Assembly (NCBI RefSeq): GCF_000513115.1
Contig: NZ_BAUU01000007.1
Span: 93,911-157,910, forward strand
DNA length: 64,000 nucleotides
DNA from: Halalkalibacter hemicellulosilyticusJCM 9152
GTDB taxonomy: Bacteria; Bacillota; Bacilli; Bacillales; Bacillaceae_D
Direction of reading: 5' to 3'
Made by a program: the position numbers and the translations under genes. The notes under the pieces are model-generated. The model saw only the letters and a list, made by a program, of their open reading frames with translations, did not search any database and was not told the origin of the DNA. This document shows, piece after piece, positions 38,255 through 48,183 of the stretch. Each line of letters starts with the position of its first letter. The stretch's first letter is position 1.

Positions 38255-38405
38255 ATAACGAGGCATTCGAAAGGCTGTTGCGCTTCCTCTTCTGCTACAT
38301 TCGTATATTGTTCGAATGAAAGCTAAAGAATGTATAAAGTTTTAATACCGCTGTAACGGCTCTGTGCAACGCTTCTAGAAAAGAAGCTACCGCATTTTCC
38401 TAAAC
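38255..38405. repeat. Dispersed repeat, empty-site counterpart of 32140-32318 plus its right flank
   Basis: GCTGTAACGGCTCTGTGCAA followed by AGAAAAGAAGCTACCGCATT and TTCCTAAAC parallels the sequence on both sides of the IS1182 remnant at 32 kb. There is no gene in 38216-38518. Confidence 0.5.
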
Positions 38406-38423
38406 AAAAATAATTAAAATCTT

Positions 38424-38449
38424 GTTTATTCACGTATAAACCTGGGAAT
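38424..38449 (+). promoter_or_regulatory. Sigma-B type promoter candidate
   Basis: GTTTAT, 14 bp, GGGAAT: each half matches the sigma-B consensus GTTTAA / GGGTAT at 5 of 6. It lies 70 bp before the lipoprotein start at 38519. Confidence 0.4.
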
Positions 38450-38518
38450 GGATACATATATAAGAGAATAGTACAAGAATGGTTATTAATAATAGCCTAT
38501 TTATAGAGGTGAATGAAA

Positions 38519-39070
38519 ATGAGAGGGAAAATGATTGTTTCCATGGCTGTCCTACTAATGTTACTAACTGGCTGTGGACAAGTAGCGGGAGAAGTAAACC
38601 AACATGCAAATGCGGCCGTTAAGATAAATTATGATTCTGTTGAAAGGGAAATAGCTGAGCGGCATGAATCTGAATCTGTAACGTTCGATTGGATAGAAAA
38701 AGGCTATAGTGGCATCTTTGCTCCGACCAATGACCGGCTTGGTGAAACATTTGAAGAGATCACTGAACGTGAAGGAGAGCCAATTGAAACGGGTTATTAT
38801 GAAGGTGGAGTATATTTGCAATTTGAACGAGTAACGTTTTTTATAAATCCTGAAACGCAAAGAAGCGTAGCGATTGCTTTGCAAATTGAAGAGGAAGCAT
38901 TAACAGAAAAAGAGTTGAAAAAAGCTCTTGGAACACCTGATATAAGTGAAATGAATCAGATGGATGGGTATTGGATGTTTAGCTATGATCTAGATGATTA
39001 TGAGTTAATGTTTGAAGCAAAATCTAAAGATGATGTCATAGAGTTTGTTTGGTTACGAGAAGTATTATAG
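38519..39070 (+). CDS. Small acidic lipoprotein (possibly DUF4309/YjgB-like)
   Basis: 183 aa from the ATG at 38519 (GAGGTG 7 nt upstream; ATG 38513 is too close). A signal peptide ends in the lipobox LLTGC (Cys about 19). The rest is acidic and contains two short repeats of the type LGETFEEITEREGEP and LKKALGTPDIS, a pattern seen in DUF4309/YjgB proteins; this match is tentative. It should be anchored outside the membrane. A sigma-B-like promoter lies upstream and a terminator downstream, so it is monocistronic and possibly stress-induced. Confidence 0.7.
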   Translation: MRGKMIVSMAVLLMLLTGCGQVAGEVNQHANAAVKINYDSVEREIAERHESESVTFDWIEKGYSGIFAPTNDRLGETFEEITEREGEPIETGYYEGGVYLQFERVTFFINPETQRSVAIALQIEEEALTEKELKKALGTPDISEMNQMDGYWMFSYDLDDYELMFEAKSKDDVIEFVWLREVL

Positions 39071-39109
39071 GAAATAAACTCATGTGACTAAATGAGTGTC
39101 AAAGATTAT

Positions 39110-39134
39110 AAGAGCCTTATCGAGGCTCTTTTCT
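39110..39134 (+). terminator. Rho-independent terminator
   Basis: AAGAGCCT and AGGCTCTT with a 5-nt loop, followed by TTCTTG. Confidence 0.75.
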
Positions 39135-39267
39135 TGTTATGAGCGTAAATGTAGTGTGTTACTAGAGGTCTGTTCATAAATGTATACTTTTTTAAGGGTT
39201 ATGATTGCATTTTTGATAGTAAATCATTATCATTATGAAGAGATTGTTATTACAGGAGGATTTGAAA

Positions 39268-39990
39268 ATGAAAATGATGGACGCAAATGAGATTATTCAA
39301 TTTATCTCACAAAGTGAAAAGAAAACACCTGTTAAGGTACATATTAAAGGTCAATTAGATTCAATTGATTTTGGGGCAGACACGAAGGCTTTCGTAACGG
39401 GGAATGTTGGGGTTTTATTCGGTGAATGGAGCCAAATTGAATCTGCTTTAAAAGAAAATGAACAACTTATAGAAGATGTAGTCGTTGAAAATGATCGCCG
39501 TAATTCTGCGATTCCACTTCTTGACATGAAAAACATTCATGCTCGTATTGAGCCAGGTGCTATTATCCGAGACCAAGTAGAAATTGGCAAAAATGCTGTT
39601 ATCATGATGGGAGCAAGCATTAATATCGGTTCTGTGATTGGTGAAGGTACGATGATCGATATGAATGTAGTCATGGGTGGACGAGCTACTGTGGGGAACA
39701 ATTGTCATATTGGGGCTGGCTCTGTGTTAGCAGGAGTAATTGAACCACCTTCTGCCAAGCCTGTAGTTGTTGAAGATGATGTAGTTGTTGGTGCTAATTG
39801 TGTCATTTTAGAGGGAGTAACAGTTGGGAAAGGTGCTGTTGTTGCAGCTGGAGCAATCGTAACAGAAGATGTCCCACCAAATACAGTTGTTGCAGGGACG
39901 CCAGCTCGTGTTATTAAGGAAATCGACGAAAAGACTAAAGGGAAGACTGAAATTAAGCAAGAGCTTCGACGCTTGAATGAAGATGATTAA
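39268..39990 (+). CDS. dapH: Tetrahydrodipicolinate N-acetyltransferase
   Basis: 240 aa from the ATG at 39268 (AGGAGG 8 nt upstream), giving [13 protein letters not shown] as in B. subtilis DapH. A left-handed beta-helix of hexapeptide repeats begins near residue 90 ([20 protein letters not shown]...) and ends [19 protein letters not shown]. It transfers acetyl from acetyl-CoA to tetrahydrodipicolinate in the acetylase branch of diaminopimelate synthesis. The next genes encode an aminotransferase and the matching deacetylase. A Fur-box-like sequence lies at 39218-39232. Confidence 0.95.
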   Translation: MKMMDANEIIQFISQSEKKTPVKVHIKGQLDSIDFGADTKAFVTGNVGVLFGEWSQIESALKENEQLIEDVVVENDRRNSAIPLLDMKNIHARIEPGAIIRDQVEIGKNAVIMMGASINIGSVIGEGTMIDMNVVMGGRATVGNNCHIGAGSVLAGVIEPPSAKPVVVEDDVVVGANCVILEGVTVGKGAVVAAGAIVTEDVPPNTVVAGTPARVIKEIDEKTKGKTEIKQELRRLNEDD

Positions 39991-40092
39991 GATGGTTGTG
40001 ATGAAAGTAGCTTTGTCGAATTCGACAAAGCTCTTTTCATACAGGTACAAAATTTTAGTAACACAATGCTATTTAGAAAGAAGGGTATATAG

Positions 40093-41300
40093 TTGTCTAC
40101 GAATTGGATAGAACGAGATCAACAGGCGATCATGTCAACGTATGGACGCCTTCCAATCGTCATTAACCGTGGTGAAGGAAACTATGTTTATGACGAAGAA
40201 AACAAAAAATATTTAGATTTATTTACTGGACTAGCTGTAAATATTTTAGGGCATTCTCATCCAACCGTTTTAAAGGCTTTACAAGAACAAGCGGGGCGTT
40301 TTATGCACATTTCTAATTATTTTTATAATAAGCCTGCCATTACATTAGCTGAAAATTTAATTGAATTATCGATAGAAGGGAAAGTTTTCTTCACTAATTC
40401 AGGAGCGGAGGCGACTGAAGCAGCTTTGAAGCTTATTCATAAATGGTCAAAGAAGCAAAATTTTGAGAGGAATGGTGTAGTTGTTCTGAAAAGAAGCTTC
40501 CACGGGAGAACGTTAGGTGCTCTGAAGCTCACTAGGCAGCAAGGTGTATATCAAGATTTTCCTGTTACTTCAATGCCTGTATACGAAGTAGAGCCAAATG
40601 ATTGTGAGGCGTTATCAAACGTTTTTGAAACAGAACGACCAGCTGCTGTTATTGTCGAACCTGTACTAGGCTCAGGTGGAATTGTGACTTTAACGGCAGA
40701 ATATTTACAGCATATTGAGCAACTGTGCAAGAAGCATCAAGCGCTTTGCTGTATGGATGAAATTCAAACAGGAGTAGGAAGAACGGGAACGTTCTTTGCT
40801 TATGTGCATGCAAGGATTACTCCTGATGTTATTCTATTTGCAAAAGGAATGGGTGGTGGTTTGCCACTAGGAGGAGTAATTGTGGCTGATCCTCATACGG
40901 ACTTATTACAGCCTGGAGATCATGGAACGACCTTCGCTCCAGCTCCTTTAAGCTCAGCGCTTGGAAATGCGGTGATTGAAGTGTTAATCGACCAAGGCCA
41001 AATGGAGAAAGGGAAGAAGGTAGCTGATGAGCTCCATGATCAACTCCAGTCTTTAAAGGATCGAAACGATGAATCATTAATGACATTCGTGGGAAAGGAA
41101 TGATGATAGGGATTGTTCTCTCATTATCTGCGTCTGAAGTGAAAACGATCCAAAAGAATTTATTAGGTAAAGGTTTAATGGTTGATGTCACTCAGCAAAC
41201 GATTATACGATTATTACCACCGATGACTTTAACGAAAGTAGAAGTGGAACATTTTATAAAAGAGTTTGAATACGAACTTCTACGTATAAGGGGAATGTGA
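40093..41300 (+). pseudogene. Class-III aminotransferase (candidate N-acetyl-DAP aminotransferase), frameshifted
   Basis: TTG start with AAAGAAGGG 8 nt upstream. The first 336 codons contain the acetylornithine-type motifs FTNSGAEATEAALKL, RSFHGRTLGALK, CMDEIQTGVGRTG and the PLP lysine in FAKGMGGGLP (Lys251). The frame then stops at 41101-41103. The C-terminus (GMMIGIVLSLSASEV...IIRLLPPMTLT) continues in another frame to 41300. Restoring one base near 41087-41092 gives RGKGMMIGIV and a normal 402-aa protein. It lies between dapH and dapL, so it is well placed to make N-acetyl-LL-diaminopimelate, as ArgD-type enzymes can do. A sequence error is likely because loss would block lysine and wall synthesis unless another enzyme substitutes. 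Confidence 0.8.
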
Positions 41301-41302
41301 TG

Positions 41303-42424
41303 ATGCTAAGTGAGCAAGAATTAATCCAAATTCGAAGAGAGTTACATCAAATACCTGAGCTTGGATTTCAAGAAATCAAAACACAAGCGTATTTGCTTGA
41401 AAGAATAAAGAGGTTGCCACAAAGTCACTTAACAGTTGAAACGTGGAAAACAGGTATTTTTGTTTATGTGAATGGTTTAAATAATGACAAAACGATTGCC
41501 TACCGTGCGGATATGGATGGATTACCGATTGAAGAGCAGACTAGTTATGATTTTAAGTCAAAACATTCAGGACAGATGCATGCGTGTGGACATGACTTTC
41601 ATATGACCATTGCTTTCGGTGTTTTAGCTCATGCTGCATTTGAGCAACCTTCAAGTAATTTATTATTCATTTTCCAGCCGGCAGAAGAAGGTCCTGGCGC
41701 TGCTCAAGATATGCTCAAACTACCACAATTAACGAAATGGAAGCCTGATTCAATTGTTGCTTTGCATATAGCTCCAGAATATCCAGTTGGCTCGATTGCC
41801 ATAAAGCCCGGTCTATTATTTGCTAATACATCAGAGTTATTTATTACATTAAAAGGGAAAGGTGGACACGCTGCTTATCCGCATTCGGCTAATGATATGG
41901 TTGTTTCAGCTAGTCATTTAGTGACGCAGTTGCAATCAATTGTCGCACGTAATGTCGATCCACTTGACGCTGGGGTTGTCACTATTGGAGTCATTAAAGG
42001 GGGAACGAAGCAAAATATTATCGCTGAACAAGCCGTAATTGAAGGTACTATTCGGACACGCTCGATTGAAACGATGACACGTATCAAACAGCGAATAGAG
42101 AATCTTGTTCAAGGAATTGAAACTGGCTTTGAATGCGAAGCTACGATTAATTATGGGGCGAACTATTGCCAAGTTTACAATGATCCGAAAGTAACGGAAC
42201 CATTTATAGAATGGTTAAAAACAAAAGAAGACATTAATGTTATTATCTGTTCAGAAGCGATGACGGGTGAAGACTTTGGTTATTTCTTAGAGGAAATTCC
42301 TGGATTCATGTTTTGGTTAGGCGTTGATACACCTTATGGTTTACACGATGCTAAGCTTGAACCAAATGAAAAGGCTATTCCTTTTGCTGTAAAGGCGATT
42401 ATCGACTTTTTGTATAGAAGATGA
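41303..42424 (+). CDS. dapL: N-acetyldiaminopimelate deacetylase
   Basis: 373 aa; ATG at 41303 (41300 is equally possible), AAGGGG upstream, overlapping or abutting the aminotransferase stop. M20 peptidase fold: [15 protein letters not shown] at the N-terminus, metal-binding [11 protein letters not shown] (Cys95, His97), [13 protein letters not shown] and [12 protein letters not shown]. It closely follows B. subtilis YkuR. It removes the acetyl group to give LL-diaminopimelate for lysine and peptidoglycan. Confidence 0.95.
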   Translation: MLSEQELIQIRRELHQIPELGFQEIKTQAYLLERIKRLPQSHLTVETWKTGIFVYVNGLNNDKTIAYRADMDGLPIEEQTSYDFKSKHSGQMHACGHDFHMTIAFGVLAHAAFEQPSSNLLFIFQPAEEGPGAAQDMLKLPQLTKWKPDSIVALHIAPEYPVGSIAIKPGLLFANTSELFITLKGKGGHAAYPHSANDMVVSASHLVTQLQSIVARNVDPLDAGVVTIGVIKGGTKQNIIAEQAVIEGTIRTRSIETMTRIKQRIENLVQGIETGFECEATINYGANYCQVYNDPKVTEPFIEWLKTKEDINVIICSEAMTGEDFGYFLEEIPGFMFWLGVDTPYGLHDAKLEPNEKAIPFAVKAIIDFLYRR

Positions 42425-42514
42425 ATGAAGCTTGGATGTAGGGTAATTGAATAGCTTTCCATAAACGGGGGATAGTAATGATGATCAATTCAAAACTATT
42501 CTGGAGGGATAGCT

Positions 42515-42760
42515 ATGGCGAAAATAGGTGTAGAACAGTCATTAACAGATGTTCAACAAGAATTGCAAGCAAAGGGATATGATGTAGTACCTTTGAAACA
42601 AGAACAGGATGCGGCTGGCTGTGATTGTTGTGTCATTACCGGTCAGGATCAAAATATGATGGGGATTCAGGATGCTGTTACACAAGGTTCTGTTATAAAT
42701 GCTCATGGGTTAACAGCTCAAGAGATTTGCCAACAAATTGAGCAACGAGTGAATCAATAG
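42515..42760 (+). CDS. ykuS: UPF0180 family protein YkuS
   Basis: 81 aa, ATG after GGAGGG. It matches YkuS in length and sequence type ([37 protein letters not shown]). It is a small cytosolic protein of unknown function. It follows dapL by 90 bp, the same order as in B. subtilis, and ends at a perfect hairpin. Confidence 0.88.
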   Translation: MAKIGVEQSLTDVQQELQAKGYDVVPLKQEQDAAGCDCCVITGQDQNMMGIQDAVTQGSVINAHGLTAQEICQQIEQRVNQ

Positions 42761-42800
42761 TACGATAATGAGGATGGGCTATAAATAGCTTTAAATAATG

Positions 42801-42842
42801 AAAAAGATGAATTTGAGTTCGCTCAAATTCATCTTTTTCTAT
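42801..42842. terminator. Bidirectional terminator with TTCG loop
   Basis: AAAAAGATGAATTTGAG (42801-42817) is perfectly complementary to 42822-42838; the four-base loop is TTCG, a very stable tetraloop. It has A-runs and T-runs on both sides and serves ykuS and, probably, ykuT. Confidence 0.9.
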
Positions 42843-42997
42843 TTTGCGAGTAAGTTCTTCTACTACCTTAGTAGTTGGGCAGTGAATTTACTTACATTCA
42901 CTGCCATTAGCGCAAGACCCATTCGTTTTCTACTGACGATTTTCCTCTTACAGAAAATCGAGTGAAACGCAAATTAGCCTGCAAATACCCATACAAG

Positions 42998-43834
42998 TTA
43001 ATGGTTCTTTTCGATATAAACTTGATGTGGAAATGGAATTTCGATGTTGTTCGCATCAAGTGCTTCTTTAATGGCTTTTCGTAATTTTCTTTCCACTGCC
43101 CATTGAAGCATGTTTTCTGTTTTGGCGATTATACGAATAACAACATCTGAATCACCGAGCCCTTGTACTCCGATGACATCAGGTCCTTCTACGATCGTCT
43201 CATCTTCATTTGCTACCTTGTCGCAAGCAGATTGCATGATGGCAATCGCTTCATCAATATTCTCATCGTAAGAAATGCTAATATCAACTAACGCTCTCAT
43301 ATTTCCACGTGAATGATTGCTGACACTTCCGATTTCACGGTTAGGTATGTAATGAAGAGTTCCATCAAATCCTCTCATTTGCGTATTACGAAGTCCAACC
43401 TCTTCAACAATACCATCTATTCCACCTGCTGTCACATAATCTCCTACGTCAATTTGCTTTTCTAACAGGATAAAAAATCCTGTGACGACATCACTAACAA
43501 GTCCTTGAGCACCAAAACCAATCGCTAAACCGATAACACCAGCACCGGCAATTAATCCAGTAGCATCAAGACCAAAAATACTAATAATGATTGTGATGAA
43601 AATGAAAATGAGTACATATGAAAAAGCATTGACACTTAGTTTTTCTAACGTTTTGACTCTGCCGACACTCATGTCCTTTTCCGATTGCATTTTCGTAAAC
43701 GCACTCGTAATTAGTCGCTTACCAATTGAGCGAGCGATTAGAAAGGCTAGAATTGCTAAAACCATTTGACCTAATATTGTTAGAATACCAAGTAAAAATC
43801 CTTCTTCCGTTAGTTGATTCAACCACTGTTCCAT
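42998..43834 (-). CDS. ykuT: MscS-family channel YkuT
   Basis: 278 aa, ATG with GGGAGGAG upstream. Two or three membrane helices, a pore helix GLIAGAGVIGLAIGFGAQGLV and the beta-domain GGIDGIVEEVGLRNTQMRG with IPNREI identify a minimal MscS channel like YkuT. It acts in the inner membrane as an emergency valve. It is distinct from the frameshifted MscS gene at 35-36 kb, which has a different N-terminal part. The 42843-42997 spacer holds a short palindrome but no gene. Confidence 0.9.
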   Translation of the reverse strand: MEQWLNQLTEEGFLLGILTILGQMVLAILAFLIARSIGKRLITSAFTKMQSEKDMSVGRVKTLEKLSVNAFSYVLIFIFITIIISIFGLDATGLIAGAGVIGLAIGFGAQGLVSDVVTGFFILLEKQIDVGDYVTAGGIDGIVEEVGLRNTQMRGFDGTLHYIPNREIGSVSNHSRGNMRALVDISISYDENIDEAIAIMQSACDKVANEDETIVEGPDVIGVQGLGDSDVVIRIIAKTENMLQWAVERKLRKAIKEALDANNIEIPFPHQVYIEKNH

Positions 43835-43953
43835 TAAAATCTCCTCCCATATTAACTATAACCGATTCTTATCATATTAAACGTTAGGTTCTGCGTCAAT
43901 TAATCACCAATAAATAGACCAATCGATATATATAAATAATGAGGTGATGATTA

Positions 43954-45177
43954 ATGAAAATCGTTGATAAAAGGAATGCTCTCTTACGAAGCCAAACAAG
44001 TTCGTACCGGAGAAGGCCAAGAAGTACAATTCGTAACATAGCGATTCATCATAGTGCAACAACTTCCGGTAGTGCAGAAGCCTTTGCAAGGTATCACGTT
44101 AATGAGCTAGGTTGGCCCGGTATTGGTTACCATTATGTCGTAGATCGTAATGGTCAGATTAGCCATTGTCATGATATCGAGGTTGTTAGCTACCATGTTG
44201 GTAATAGCAATAGATATGCGATTGGGATATGCATGGTAGGTGACTTTCGGACACAAACATTAACTAAGGAGCAACGGCAAGCAACACTTCGACTTACACG
44301 GAAATTAATGGATGACTTAGCCATTTCAGTAGATAATGTTTGGGGACATGATGAATTTCCTGGATATGCTTGGAAACCATGTCCGTCAATTAATATGCAA
44401 AACTTTCGAAATCGTCTTACTAGAAGAGGTGGTTCATACGAGGAAATAGAAGTAGATAAAAGTTTCACAAATGATCAGCAACAACGAACGATTCTTTCTA
44501 TAGGAGATCAAGGGAGCGATGTAAAGGAAATACAGCAACGATTAGATGAACTAGGCTTTAATCCAGGCCCTCTTGATGGTATATATGGTTCACAAACAGA
44601 GGATGCGGTTATTCGTTTCCAGCGGACTGCTGCCATTAAAGTTGATGGAGTTGTCGGTCCACAAACGAGGGAACAATTAGATCGCTTTGAACATAAGGAT
44701 GAACGAGAACTTGCTTCGCCCACTGATGAACCAGATGAAAATAGTACTATGTATGAAGAAGAATCAAGAAGGCTGCTAAGACTGTTACGACCTATGATGA
44801 GAGGTGAGGATGTTCGAGAGGTGCAAGAGAAAGTAGGGGCTGTACCAGATGGGTTATACGGTCCAGAAACAGAGAGGAGAGTACAAGCATTTCAAAGAGA
44901 TCAAAACATTCTTGTGGATGGGATCGTTGGACCGCAGACGTGGAGAGCCTTAGACCGCATTAGTGAGAATGGAGTTGGTTATGAGCGATTGTTATCTATT
45001 CAATCACCGTATATGAGAGGGCAAGATATTAGAAGAGTTCAGAGAGAGTTAGGTATAACGGCCGATGGTTTATTTGGACCTCAAACTGAGACAGCCGTTC
45101 GAGATTTTCAAAGAGCTGAAGGTATAACGGTGGATGGGATTGTCGGTCCGCAAACGTGGGCTAGATTGTTTCAATAA
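43954..45177 (+). CDS. N-acetylmuramoyl-L-alanine amidase with three peptidoglycan-binding repeats
   Basis: 407 aa. The N-terminal amidase_2/PGRP domain has IHHSAT (zinc His32 or His33), GYHYVVDRNG and GHDEFPGYAWKPCPS (His132, Cys142). Three PG_binding_1 repeats follow, at about 185-235, 275-325 and 345-405. Each ends with a DGIYG or DGLFGPQTE and DGIVGPQTW pattern. There is no signal peptide; the N-terminus is strongly basic (SSYRRRPRSTIR). It could be a spore or mother-cell lytic enzyme, a phage-derived endolysin, or exported without a classical signal. No phage genes surround it. It ends at a bidirectional terminator shared with rnjA. Confidence 0.88.
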   Translation: MKIVDKRNALLRSQTSSYRRRPRSTIRNIAIHHSATTSGSAEAFARYHVNELGWPGIGYHYVVDRNGQISHCHDIEVVSYHVGNSNRYAIGICMVGDFRTQTLTKEQRQATLRLTRKLMDDLAISVDNVWGHDEFPGYAWKPCPSINMQNFRNRLTRRGGSYEEIEVDKSFTNDQQQRTILSIGDQGSDVKEIQQRLDELGFNPGPLDGIYGSQTEDAVIRFQRTAAIKVDGVVGPQTREQLDRFEHKDERELASPTDEPDENSTMYEEESRRLLRLLRPMMRGEDVREVQEKVGAVPDGLYGPETERRVQAFQRDQNILVDGIVGPQTWRALDRISENGVGYERLLSIQSPYMRGQDIRRVQRELGITADGLFGPQTETAVRDFQRAEGITVDGIVGPQTWARLFQ

Positions 45178-45183
45178 TAGGAA

Positions 45184-45228
45184 AAAAAGCTCGTTACGTA
45201 AGGTACACCTTTCGTAACGAGCTTTTCA
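45184..45228. terminator. Bidirectional terminator between amidase gene and rnjA
   Basis: AAAAGCTCGTTACG (45185-45198) pairs exactly with CGTAACGAGCTTTT (45213-45226), with A and T runs outside. Confidence 0.9.
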
Positions 45229-45237
45229 TTGTGAAGA

Positions 45238-46905
45238 TTATACTTCCATAATAATTGGTAAAATCATTGGCTTTCGCTTTGTTCGTTCATATAAAAACGG
45301 ACCAAGTAAATCTGTAATTTCATTTTTTATTTCAGACCATTGTGATGTTTTACGCTCCATTACGTCGTTCAGGTGATTCGATAGAAGCTTTTGAGCTTCG
45401 TGAATTAAGTCGCCAGATTCACGCATGTATACGAATCCACGTGAAATTAAGTCAGGACCAGCAGTCACCTTAAATTCTTTCATGTTGAGGCTAACGACGA
45501 CTACTACTAAGCCTTCCTCTGATAAGATTCGGCGATCACGTAAAACGATATTACCAATGTCACCAATTCCATTACCGTCAACGTACACAGAGCCAGAAGG
45601 AACCTTCCCGACAACACCTGCTTCTTCAGGGTGAAGTGCTAACACATCTCCATTGTCCATAATGAAACAATTTTTTTCGGGTATTCCACAATCCTGTGCT
45701 AATTGAATATGCATTTTTAGCATGCGGTATTCTCCATGTATAGGCATAAAATATTGTGGTTTCATCAGTCTAAGCATTAATTTCTGTTCTTCTTGACCGC
45801 CGTGACCAGATGTGTGTATATCATTTAATGAACCGTGAATGACGTCAGCGCCTGCACGATAAAGTTGATTGATCGTTTTACTCACACTTAACGTATTTCC
45901 TGGAATTGGTGATGATGAAAAGACTACGGTATCTCCAGGAATGATCTGAATTTGACGGTGTGTTCCGTTAGCAATTCGTGATAATGCGGCCATAGGCTCA
46001 CCTTGACTCCCTGTACATAGAATAGTTACTTGATTATCAGGAAGTTTGTTTAGTTGAGATGGCTCAATAAATGTATTTTTCGGTGCTTGAATATAGCCTA
46101 ATTCTTGTCCGATCGTTAAGGCGGATTCCATGCTGCGCCCGAATACAGCAATTTTGCGTCCATATTTCACTGCCGACTCTACAACTTGCTGAAGCCGGTG
46201 AATATTCGATGCAAATGTGGCAAAGATGACTCTTCCTTCAACTTTACGGAAAATATTGTCGATGCTTTCGCCAACTTTTCGCTCAGACATAGTAAATTCA
46301 GGTATTTCACTATTTGTACTATCTGACAATAAGCATAGTACGCCTTCTTCACCAATTCTGGCCATTTTTGTTAAGTTAGCAGGTTCACCAACTGGAGTGA
46401 AATCAAACTTGAAATCTCCCGTGTGTACAACATTACCAGGAGGAGTCTTCACGACAATCCCGTATGCATCAGGAATACTATGGGTCGTGCGAAAGAAGGA
46501 TACTGACGTTTTCGTGAATTTGACGATTTGATCCTCATGAATTTCATGTAGCTTCGTTCTTCTTAGAAGTCCATGTTCTTCTAATTTCCCTTTCAGAAGT
46601 CCAAGAGCTAATTTGCCACCGTATACCGGGATATTGACAGATCGTAATAAATAAGGAATACCACCGATGTGATCCTCGTGTCCATGCGTAATAAAAAGCC
46701 CTTTAATTTTGTCCTCATTTTTAACTAAATACGTATAATCTGGAATAACATAATCAATACCGAGAAGCTCGTCCTCTGGAAACTTAATTCCGGCATCAAT
46801 TAAAATAATTTCATCTTGAAATTGAACAGCATACGTATTTTTGCCGATTTCTCCGAGTCCACCTAATGCAAATACGGCTGTTTGGTTGTTTTTAACTTGT
46901 TTCAT
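45238..46905 (-). CDS. rnjA: Ribonuclease J1
   Basis: 555 aa, normal length. The metallo-beta-lactamase motif [10 protein letters not shown] (His74, His76, Asp78, His79), the beta-CASP region ([42 protein letters not shown]) and the closing [11 protein letters not shown] and PIHGEYRML motifs are all present. RNase J1 is the essential 5'-3' exo- and endonuclease of Bacillus RNA decay and maturation. It lies 3 nt downstream of rpoY in the same operon, the usual arrangement. Confidence 0.97.
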   Translation of the reverse strand: MKQVKNNQTAVFALGGLGEIGKNTYAVQFQDEIILIDAGIKFPEDELLGIDYVIPDYTYLVKNEDKIKGLFITHGHEDHIGGIPYLLRSVNIPVYGGKLALGLLKGKLEEHGLLRRTKLHEIHEDQIVKFTKTSVSFFRTTHSIPDAYGIVVKTPPGNVVHTGDFKFDFTPVGEPANLTKMARIGEEGVLCLLSDSTNSEIPEFTMSERKVGESIDNIFRKVEGRVIFATFASNIHRLQQVVESAVKYGRKIAVFGRSMESALTIGQELGYIQAPKNTFIEPSQLNKLPDNQVTILCTGSQGEPMAALSRIANGTHRQIQIIPGDTVVFSSSPIPGNTLSVSKTINQLYRAGADVIHGSLNDIHTSGHGGQEEQKLMLRLMKPQYFMPIHGEYRMLKMHIQLAQDCGIPEKNCFIMDNGDVLALHPEEAGVVGKVPSGSVYVDGNGIGDIGNIVLRDRRILSEEGLVVVVVSLNMKEFKVTAGPDLISRGFVYMRESGDLIHEAQKLLSNHLNDVMERKTSQWSEIKNEITDLLGPFLYERTKRKPMILPIIMEV

Positions 46906-46908
46906 AAA

Positions 46909-47118
46909 TTATACATTCTCCACTTTGTAATCTTCTTTTTGTTGTTCATATTCTAAGTATGGACCAGAGATCGGAGTAATAAACTCGATATTATACTGGC
47001 GAGAAGCTAATTTTAACCGAACTTCTGCTTCACTTTCTGCTTCAATAAAGAGAGATTCCGTAAACTCTCGTACTGGAACCTCAGAAAAATTATTTTGATA
47101 ATACACTTTAAAAATCAT
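46909..47118 (-). CDS. rpoY: RNA polymerase epsilon subunit
   Basis: 69 aa; MIFKVYYQNNFSEVPVREFT is typical of RpoY (YkzG, DUF1447). It binds core RNA polymerase in Firmicutes. GAGAGGTAGC-type Shine-Dalgarno is upstream, and rnjA starts 3 nt after its stop. Confidence 0.94.
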   Translation of the reverse strand: MIFKVYYQNNFSEVPVREFTESLFIEAESEAEVRLKLASRQYNIEFITPISGPYLEYEQQKEDYKVENV

Positions 47119-47253
47119 TTAGCTACCTCTCCTTAATAATGGTTATAGGTTCATTATAAAGTAAATACTTCCTAATTTCATGTTTTTCTTTTTTTTATTT
47201 TTCGATTAAGAAGAGTCAATGATTCACAAATAGTCGTTTTTTCTTTCGTGTCA

Positions 47254-47337
47254 TTAACGTTGAACTTCAAAATATCGTTTCTTTGGGAGTAGGTTCTTAC
47301 ATTTGTTTACGATTCGCTTTCTCCATTTTTTTAGCAT
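47254..47337 (-). CDS. Possible 27-aa basic peptide
   Basis: ATG at 47337-47335, stop at 47256-47254. AAAGGCGGG lies 7 nt upstream. The peptide is MLKKWRKRIVNKCKNLLPKK followed by RYFEVQR, net strongly positive. It may be a real micro-protein or chance in an AT-rich spacer. Besides this and the def terminator, nothing else is visible in 47119-47500. Confidence 0.3.
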   Translation of the reverse strand: MLKKWRKRIVNKCKNLLPKKRYFEVQR

Positions 47338-47442
47338 ATGATCCCGCCTTTCTTCACAAATAGTGTCCTTTTCTGTAGTATGTGTCAGTTTATAACAGTT
47401 TGTTCGAGGGAATTTTTGTAAAGAAATGAAAACGAGGCAACA

Positions 47443-47484
47443 TTAAAATGCTCTAAAAAGTCGCGTTGTCGTTTTAGAGCATCA
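47443..47484 (-). terminator. Terminator after def
   Basis: ATGCTCTAAAA (47448-47458) and TTTTAGAGCAT (47472-47482) form a stem; on the minus strand it is followed by TTTAATG. Confidence 0.7.
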
Positions 47485-47500
47485 TTAAACCTAACTTATA

Positions 47501-48049
47501 CTATATTCCCTTTGGAAGTGGACGTTTTAATTTGTCTGAGAAGTCTTCAATTCGATCATAAAACATAATACCCTCAAGGTGATCTAATTCATGTTGAAAA
47601 ACAATGGCAATAAATCCTCTTAATCGTAATGTTACTTCTTCTCCTTCTAAGGTAGTTGCTTTAACGGTTATTCTTGAATGGCGTGGAACGTTGCCTGGAA
47701 TATCACGATCGACTGATAAGCAGCCCTCTCCTCCTTCTAAATGATTTTCTTCAACTGAATGACTTATCACCTTTGGATTTACGAGACCCATGCTATATAA
47801 ACGATCTTGTTCATCCGTTGCATGAATAGCAAACATTCGCTTTGAAACACCGACCTGTGGAGCAGCTAGTCCAACACCAGGGCGAAGATCGTATTTTTCA
47901 GCTAATTCGGGGTCTTGACTATTAATAACAAAGTCAAGCATTTCCTGTAACAACGACTTATCCTCTTCATTTAAAGGTAAAGAAACCTCTTTTGCTTTTT
48001 GGCGCAATATAGGATTTCCTTCTCGAATGATATCCTTCATTGTAATCAT
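47501..48049 (-). CDS. def: Peptide deformylase
   Basis: 182 aa. The three motifs are GVGLAAPQVG (58-67), EGCLS with Cys110, and QHELDHLEG with His153, Glu154 and His157. The N-terminus MITMKDIIREGNPILR and length fit the B. subtilis DefB (YkrB) type. It removes the formyl group from nascent proteins. It is transcribed toward its own terminator, upstream of rpoY-rnjA on the same strand. Confidence 0.96.
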   Translation of the reverse strand: MITMKDIIREGNPILRQKAKEVSLPLNEEDKSLLQEMLDFVINSQDPELAEKYDLRPGVGLAAPQVGVSKRMFAIHATDEQDRLYSMGLVNPKVISHSVEENHLEGGEGCLSVDRDIPGNVPRHSRITVKATTLEGEEVTLRLRGFIAIVFQHELDHLEGIMFYDRIEDFSDKLKRPLPKGI

Positions 48050-48183
48050 TTATGTATCACTCCTTATTAACTTAAACACTTATGGTAATAATGGGTAAGC
48101 ATTCTTTATTGTATTCTTATGTTAACGTGAAATAAGGAAAAAGCAAAGGTTTGATGTGATAAAAATTTTCAAGAAACGAATTG

